From: Jimgerdemannia flammicorona
Taxonomy: Eukaryota > Mucoromycota > Endogonomycetes > Endogonales > Endogonaceae
Assembly: GCA_003990745.1 (NCBI GenBank)
Contig: RBNI01004793.1
Location: 1-13,464 of the forward strand
Direction of reading: 5' to 3'
Length of the DNA stretch: 13,464 nt
In this document: one piece after another, positions 8,415 to 13,464 of the stretch
Layout: each line of letters starts with the position of its first letter
Numbering within the stretch: the first letter of the stretch is position 1
Notes under the pieces: generated by a model
Databases searched by the model: none
What the model was told of the DNA's origin: nothing
The model's input: only the letters and a program-made list of their open reading frames with translations
Program-made: the position numbers and the translations under genes

Positions 8415-11400
8415 ATGAACAGTACAACCAACATTTTTTCTTTAAATGTGAATGGGCTACGGGGGGCTACTCAACGTAGAAACATTTTTTCTTGGATGAA
8501 GGGATTGGAGGCTGATCTCTTCCTACTGCAGGATGTTAGGTGTGAGGATGATTTAGATAAGATGGAGTGGACGAAGGAATGGGGAGGTGCCGCGATTTGG
8601 AAAGGCAAGGTTGGAATTTTGGTTCGGAAAGGTAGAGGGGGGATACAGGATGTGAGATGCTGGGGGGAGAGACTAGTCTGGGGAGAGTGGATTCGTGCAG
8701 GTTGGGAGCCAGTTACTGTTGGCTCCTGCTACTGTCCTGCGGTACAGGGGGAGCGGGTAGATTGGATGACAGGTTTACTGGAGAGCAGGAACTTTGTAGA
8801 GGCTGGGGTCAATATGCTTGGGGGTGACTTTAATATGGTTTGGGACACACTATTGGATAGAACAGATGGAGGACGAGGTGCTGAGAGCAGGAGTGGAGGA
8901 CTAGCAGCTTGGGAGGAGGTCGAGAGACTAAGTGTACTGGTAGATGCTGGGAGGGAGTGCTGGGGGAATAGGAGGGTTTATACACATTGGGCAGGGGGTC
9001 TGGGGACAAGAATCGACTGGGTACTGACAGCCAGCTGCTGGGGCCTAGATGTTTGGAAGTCATTGGAGGTAGAATAGTGTCCATGGTCGGACCACTGGGG
9101 GCTTTTGGGACAGGGGCGATTTGGGGGAAGTGGGGATGGGCCTGGACATTGGTGCCTCAATTCCTCTTTGTTAAATGACAAGACCCAGTGGGATGGGTGG
9201 GCTATGGACATTCAGCAGAGGGTGGAGAATTGGAAGCAGGAAGGTGTCTCATTGGGAGTTCGGTAGATGAGGTTGAAGGAGATGGCCAAGATTTATTGGA
9301 GTGAGGCTGGCAAGGAGGCTGGGAAGCAGAGGAGGCATAGAGTACATTGGGCTTCTACTAGATTAACTAGGCTACTGGAGGAGTGGGCGAGGTTAAAAAT
9401 GCTGGAGGGAGAAGATGATTGGAGGTTAATGAGGACGAAAATGGAGGTCAGGGAGCTACAACAGGTGCTGTGGAAAGAAGAAGAAGCGAGGGTACAGGGT
9501 TTGGTGGCACGTCTCCACTAGCAGGATTTGGAGGAAGGGGAGAGGCCTTCCAAGTTTCTTACAAGGGCTCTTAGGGCAAGACAGGTACAGCAACGGTGGG
9601 AAGGGGTGCTGGATTCCAAGGGTATACTGGTGCATGGAGTACAGGACATTCTTGGATCGCTGAAGGAGAGATGGAGTGGATTGTGGAGTGAGGAGGAGGG
9701 TGGGGCAGATGCCGTGACTATTGACCAAGCATTGGAGGATTGGCACCCACCACAAGTCGAGGGGCTAGATGACCTGGTGATGCCAGTACAGGAAGATGAG
9801 ATCCACCAGGTTCTTGCCGTGATAACACCAGGTATGGCACCTGGGGAGGATGGTCTGCCCTGGGACTTTTGGAAGTGAATGGTTGGAGTCTCAGGGGTGA
9901 TGGGAGAGATAACGGCATTGTGCAACTCCATCCTACAGACTGGGAGGTGGGTGGGGGAGCAAGACCTTAGGCTGGTGACGCTACTATATAAAAACAAAGG
10001 AAGGCGGGAGGATTGGAGGAACTGGCGGCCGATAATGTTGCTTGATATGGACAGGAATTTAGTGACCAAAGTGGTGGTGGCGAGATTACAGAAGGTGGCC
10101 CAGCAAGTTGTGGGCATAGAACAGAGGGGATTTGTGGGCAGACGGCTCATTAGGGATGGCACTGCCTGGGTACATGGTGTTATTGAAGGGGCAAGAGCCT
10201 GTGGACTGGATGGGCGGCTAGTCTTCTTGGACCAGGAGAAGGCCTATGACCGGGTGTGAAGAGTCTGGCTGGTGAAAGTGTTGGATAGGATGGGGGTTCC
10301 GTCCCAATTCCGGTCAGCGATGGTCAACCTACTGGAAGGGAGTAGGGCTGCGCTCATGTGCAATGATCATCGAGGGGTAGCATTCCCCTTGGGCAGGGGG
10401 GTGCCCCAGGGGGACCCACTGTCCCCCATTTTGTACGCTCTTTCTCTGGAACCCCTTATGGATAGAATTAGGCAGAAGATAGAAGGTCTCTCTGTTTTTG
10501 GCATAGGATGGAAAGTTGGGACTTTTGCAGATGACATGGTGGTTGGTTTAGGTTCGATTGCTGACATCGAAGAACTCAAGGAGACTGTGGAGTGGTATGA
10601 GGAGCACTCAGGAGCGAAGTTGAATTGGCATAAGTGTGAAACGATAGTGCTCGGCAATGGTCTGGTGGGAGGGGAGGTTATAGGAACAATCATCCCCACT
10701 GGTGAAGCAGTATGGTACTTGGGCATATATCTGTCTGTCTATGGGTCAGTGCTGCCCAGGTTATGGTGGGAGCAGAGGATTGGAATCTGGGAGGAGGCCC
10801 TGTGGAGTTGGGGGGGTAGGCATTTTTCTCTGGCAGGACAGGTCTCGATTTTGAATGTCTACTGACTGCTGAAGTTGTGGTACCTGGCATATCATCTGGA
10901 CTTCCCGGCTTGGGTGGTGAAGAGATTGGTGAAGTCAGCAAAGAGATGGGTTTGGGCTGGATGGCGGAGTCAGATTGATTGGGAGACCTTGTCCCTACCA
11001 GTGGCGAGAGGTGGTCTGGGGCTGGTTGACTTCCCAAAACGATTACGCTGCTTGCGGGCATGGTGGCTAAAGAGGGCAGTCGAATTGGGAGGAGGTGGCT
11101 GAGTTCCCCTGCTACAGAAAATCTGGGAGAGGCAGACATCACCAAGGGGCGCAACTGGAGATCTCCTCACGTTAGTTGGACTTCAGGATACTAAGCGACT
11201 GCAATATAGGGGATTTTGGTGGGGGATAGCAGAGGGGGTGCACCGTATTGGAATTTGTTGGCAGGGGAATAAAGGAGAGGAGGATTGGGGCCCAACGATG
11301 TGAAGATGGGATCGAGTACTGCTGGGTGGTGTCCCTTTAATTGAGTTCGATATTAGTGATGGAATTGAATGCCAAAGGGGACCAGGCCAGGATCTGTGGC

Positions 11401-12071
11401 CTAGCAGTTGGCAAGGAGTCGGAATCGGTGAAGAGTGGAACTGACATGGTGTCTGGACTTGGAGTGCTGCGGTGAGAAAGTGGATGCCGCCTAAGTACTG
11501 GGTGGTCTGGTGGTGCATGCTGCGGAGGAATGTAATGCTCAACTTTCACTCAGGGCACCTCATCGTAGGGGGGTGCTTTGACTGTGAAGAGTGCCATAAT
11601 GTAGGGCAGGAGGGGGGTTGGGTACAGATGCCTGAACATTGGCTAGGAGAGTGTGAGGTGTTGGGGGAATTTTGGTACACGATTGGGGAATGCTTGGGGG
11701 TATAGCGTAGGGGAGATGAGGTATGAGGGAGGTGGGAGGACTTGTGGGAACGATTGGTAGAGGGGATAGGGAAGGAGTGGATTACTTTAGGCTGGGCATT
11801 GGCTATTTGGGTAGAACTGGCTAGTCACTGGCTATTTGTCTTTGAGGGTGGGAGCAGGCAGAGCTTGGGGGACCGGTTGGTGCAGTGGCGCTGGCTGATG
11901 GAAGACACCTTAACAGGTTGGTGGCTTGGTTGGGGGTTGCAAGGTGGTCGGAGACGCCGCTTAGTGGAGAAAATCTGTGGCCAGAGTGGGGGGAGAGTTG
12001 GTATGGTGGGTGATAGGGTGATCTTCATTCAGGAGGAGGTGGGGAGGAGTCCCCCTATGGGGATTGGGTAG
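8415..12071 (+). pseudogene. LINE ORF2: endonuclease - reverse transcriptase - Cys/His knuckle, with eleven internal stops
   Basis: The start at ATG 8415 (MNSTTNIFSLNVNGLR) is 29 nt after ORF1. One frame persists for 1,218 codons without a frameshift. Endonuclease: LNVNGLR (residues 10-16), LLQDVR (37-42, Asp where the family usually has Glu), GGDFNMV (136-142), RIDWVL (199-204), SDH (225-227). Reverse transcriptase: GIEQRGFVGRR, FLDQEKAYDRV (motif A, Asp 606), GVPQGDPLSP (662-671), FADD (704-707, motif C), LNWHKCETIVLG, YLGIYL. C-terminal knuckle: Cys 1057, Cys 1060, His 1075, Cys 1080, a C-x2-C...H-x4-C pattern. Internal stops are at 9075, 9264, 9519, 9876, 10257, 10863, 11100, 11301, 11442, 11703 and 11724; the final TAG at 12069 may be authentic. 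Catalytic residues are otherwise kept, so inactivation looks recent compared with copy C. Confidence 0.9.
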
Positions 12072-12107
12072 TGGGTGGTGATGTTGTATACTTATTCATA
12101 GACTGGT

Positions 12108-12149
12108 AATAAAGGCAGAGTCTAAGTGACTATAAAAAAAAAAAAAAAA
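12108..12149 (+). terminator. polyadenylation signal and A-tail of LINE copy B
   Basis: AATAAA at 12108-12113 lies 20 nt upstream of a run of 16 A (12134-12149), the arrangement expected of a reverse-transcribed polyadenylated RNA. This fixes the 3' end of copy B. Confidence 0.85.
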
Positions 12150-13464
12150 GGCATAAGTGTGAAACAATGGTATTGGACAATGGCCTGGTGGGAGAAGATG
12201 TTATCAGAATAATTGTCTCTACTGGTGAGGCAGTGTGGTACTTGGGTATTTATTTGTCAGTATATGGGTCAGTACTATCTAGACTTTGGTAAGAGCAGAG
12301 GGTTAGAATCTGGGGGGAGGCCCTGTAGAGCTGGAGGAGTTGCCACTTATTTCTAGCAGAGTGTGTCTTGATTTTTGAATATCTATTGGCTGCCAAAGTT
12401 GTGGTATCTGGCTTATCATCTAGACTTCCCAGCCTGGGTAGTAAAGCAATTAATGAAGCTTGCCAAGAGATGGATCTGGGCTGAAAGAAGACGTCAGATC
12501 AGTTGGGAGGTCTTATCCTTACTGGTGACAAAAGGAGGGCTTAAAGGTGTAGGAGATGAGAACCTCCCCTTGAGGGTCCTTGGGAGACCTGCTCTCTTTG
12601 GTGGGGCTGAATGGAACTCAGCAGCTGTGATTTAAGGGCTTTTGGTGGGGGTGGTAGATAGAGCACACCAAATTGGCCTGTACTGGTAAGGTAATGAGGG
12701 GGAGATGATGTGGGGTACAGATATATGGCAATGGGATAGACTGTTCCTGGGGGGTACTTCACTTGCTAAGTTTGATATTGGGGATAGAGTGGAGTGTCAG
12801 CAGGGTCTCAGCCAGAATCTTTGGCCAAGGGGCTGGTAGGCAGCTGGGATCAGTGAGAAGTGAGACTGGGCAGGTATCTGGTCTTGGAGTGCTGAGGTAC
12901 AGAGGTGGCTTCCTCCCAAGTTCTGGGTGGTATGGTGGTGAATGCTGCAGAGAAATATCATGTTGAATTTCTGCACTGAGCATCTGATGGATGGTAGCCA
13001 TTTGGATTGTGAGGAGTATTATAATGTAGGATAAGCTGGGGGACTTATGCAGACACCGAAACATTGGCTGGGAGAGTGTGAGGTTTTGGGAGACTTTTGG
13101 ATAGAAATAGGAAATAAACTGGGTATGGAGTGAAGGCCAGCAGGTGAGGGGGGCTGCTGGGAGGACTTGAGATCTCAGCGTAGGGGATAGTTGGCTCACT
13201 GTAGGGTGGATATTAGCAGTGTAGGTGGGACTGGCTGGATATTGGCTTTATGTATTCAAGGAGAGATAGCAGATGGGACTACAGAAGAAGGTATTATAGT
13301 AGGAGAAGTTGTTAGGAGATCTGCTGACTAGATAGTGGGTGGGTTGGGGTCCTCAGAGGGGGCAACATTGTGGTTTGGTGGCAAGGATCTGTGAATAGAG
13401 TAGTGGGAGGGTAGAGATAGTGTCAGACAAAGTGGCCTTTCATTGGGTAGGGATAGGAGGGGGG
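12150..13464 (+). mobile_element. LINE copy C: 5'-truncated, decayed ORF2 3' half; continues beyond window
   Basis: Homology to copy B begins at the first base after the B tail (GGCATAAGTGTGAAAC, matching B at about 10626) and proceeds co-linearly to the window edge (B about 12045). Recognisable are YLGIYLS at about 12238, WLPKLWYLAYHLDFPAWVVK at 12384-12443 and the Cys/His region near 13000. Relative to B it lacks about 150-180 bp (B about 11020-11200), has an extra T near 12376 and many more stops (for example TAA near 12290 and TAG near 12328, both at B Trp codons). The second knuckle Cys codon is changed to a TAT. This copy is clearly more decayed than B. Confidence 0.87.

Larger units (their letters stand above)
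6353..12149 (+). mobile_element. LINE copy B: near full-length two-ORF non-LTR retrotransposon
   Basis: The order is ORF1 (to 8385), a 29-nt spacer, ORF2 (8415-12071), a short 3' UTR, AATAAA at 12108-12113 and A16 at 12134-12149. An apurinic-like endonuclease ahead of the reverse transcriptase, with an A-tail, places it in the L1/Tad1-like group of non-LTR elements that transpose by target-primed reverse transcription. Clade assignment needs a reverse transcriptase tree. The 5' boundary is an estimate. Many stops make this copy non-autonomous. The plus strand is strongly G-rich throughout, in contrast to the left half of the window. Confidence 0.88.

Noticed and set aside
8415..12071. Reassigned stop codons (TAG/TGA read as Trp), given a long stop-interrupted frame with no TAA
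   Set aside because: Sister copies in the window carry plain TGG at seven of the stop sites, copy C also has TAA at a Trp site, and the minus-strand gene needs no reassignment. Mutation of a dead element is simpler.

Overview
The window looks like a transposon-rich, gene-poor stretch of a filamentous fungus, most likely a basidiomycete (Agaricomycetes). The evidence is short GT-AG introns (about 55-117 nt), a hAT transposase of the kind abundant in mushroom genomes, and several copies of one non-LTR retrotransposon (LINE) family. No tRNA, rRNA, CRISPR or prokaryotic operon structure is visible. The species cannot be named from the sequence alone.

Layout, left to right. (1) 1-1749, plus strand: a decayed hAT transposase with recognisable introns, lacking its N-terminus. 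(2) 1750-2660: no gene; a short tandem duplication, a G-rich minisatellite of about five units of 84-115 bp, and a 21-22 bp repeat array. (3) 2663-4651, minus strand: a split gene of at least six exons. Five of the six exons can be joined with consistent splice phase at canonical GT-AG sites. I do not recognise the product, but its last exon carries an H-x-D ... H pattern that could be a 2-oxoglutarate/Fe(II) oxygenase-type fold. One intron is filled with simple repeats, and the 5' end is lost or unrecognised beside A-rich and ATCCAGAT/ATCTGGAT repeats (4750-5160). (4) 5173-13464, plus strand: three copies of one LINE family. Copy A (5173-6258) is a fragment of the ORF2 endonuclease region. 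Copy B (about 6353-12149) is essentially full length, with ORF1, ORF2 (endonuclease, reverse transcriptase, C-terminal Cys/His knuckle), an AATAAA signal and an A16 tail. Copy C starts directly after that tail, corresponds to ORF2 from just after the reverse transcriptase FADD motif, and runs off the window.

All mobile elements are dead. ORF2 of copy B keeps one reading frame over about 3.65 kb but has eleven internal TAG/TGA stops and no TAA. At seven of these sites a sister copy in the same window has TGG, so most of the damage is G-to-A (C-to-T) transition. This is what one expects of RIP-like or deamination-driven decay. The only candidate host gene is the minus-strand one; whether it is still intact cannot be settled here because its 5' end is unresolved.
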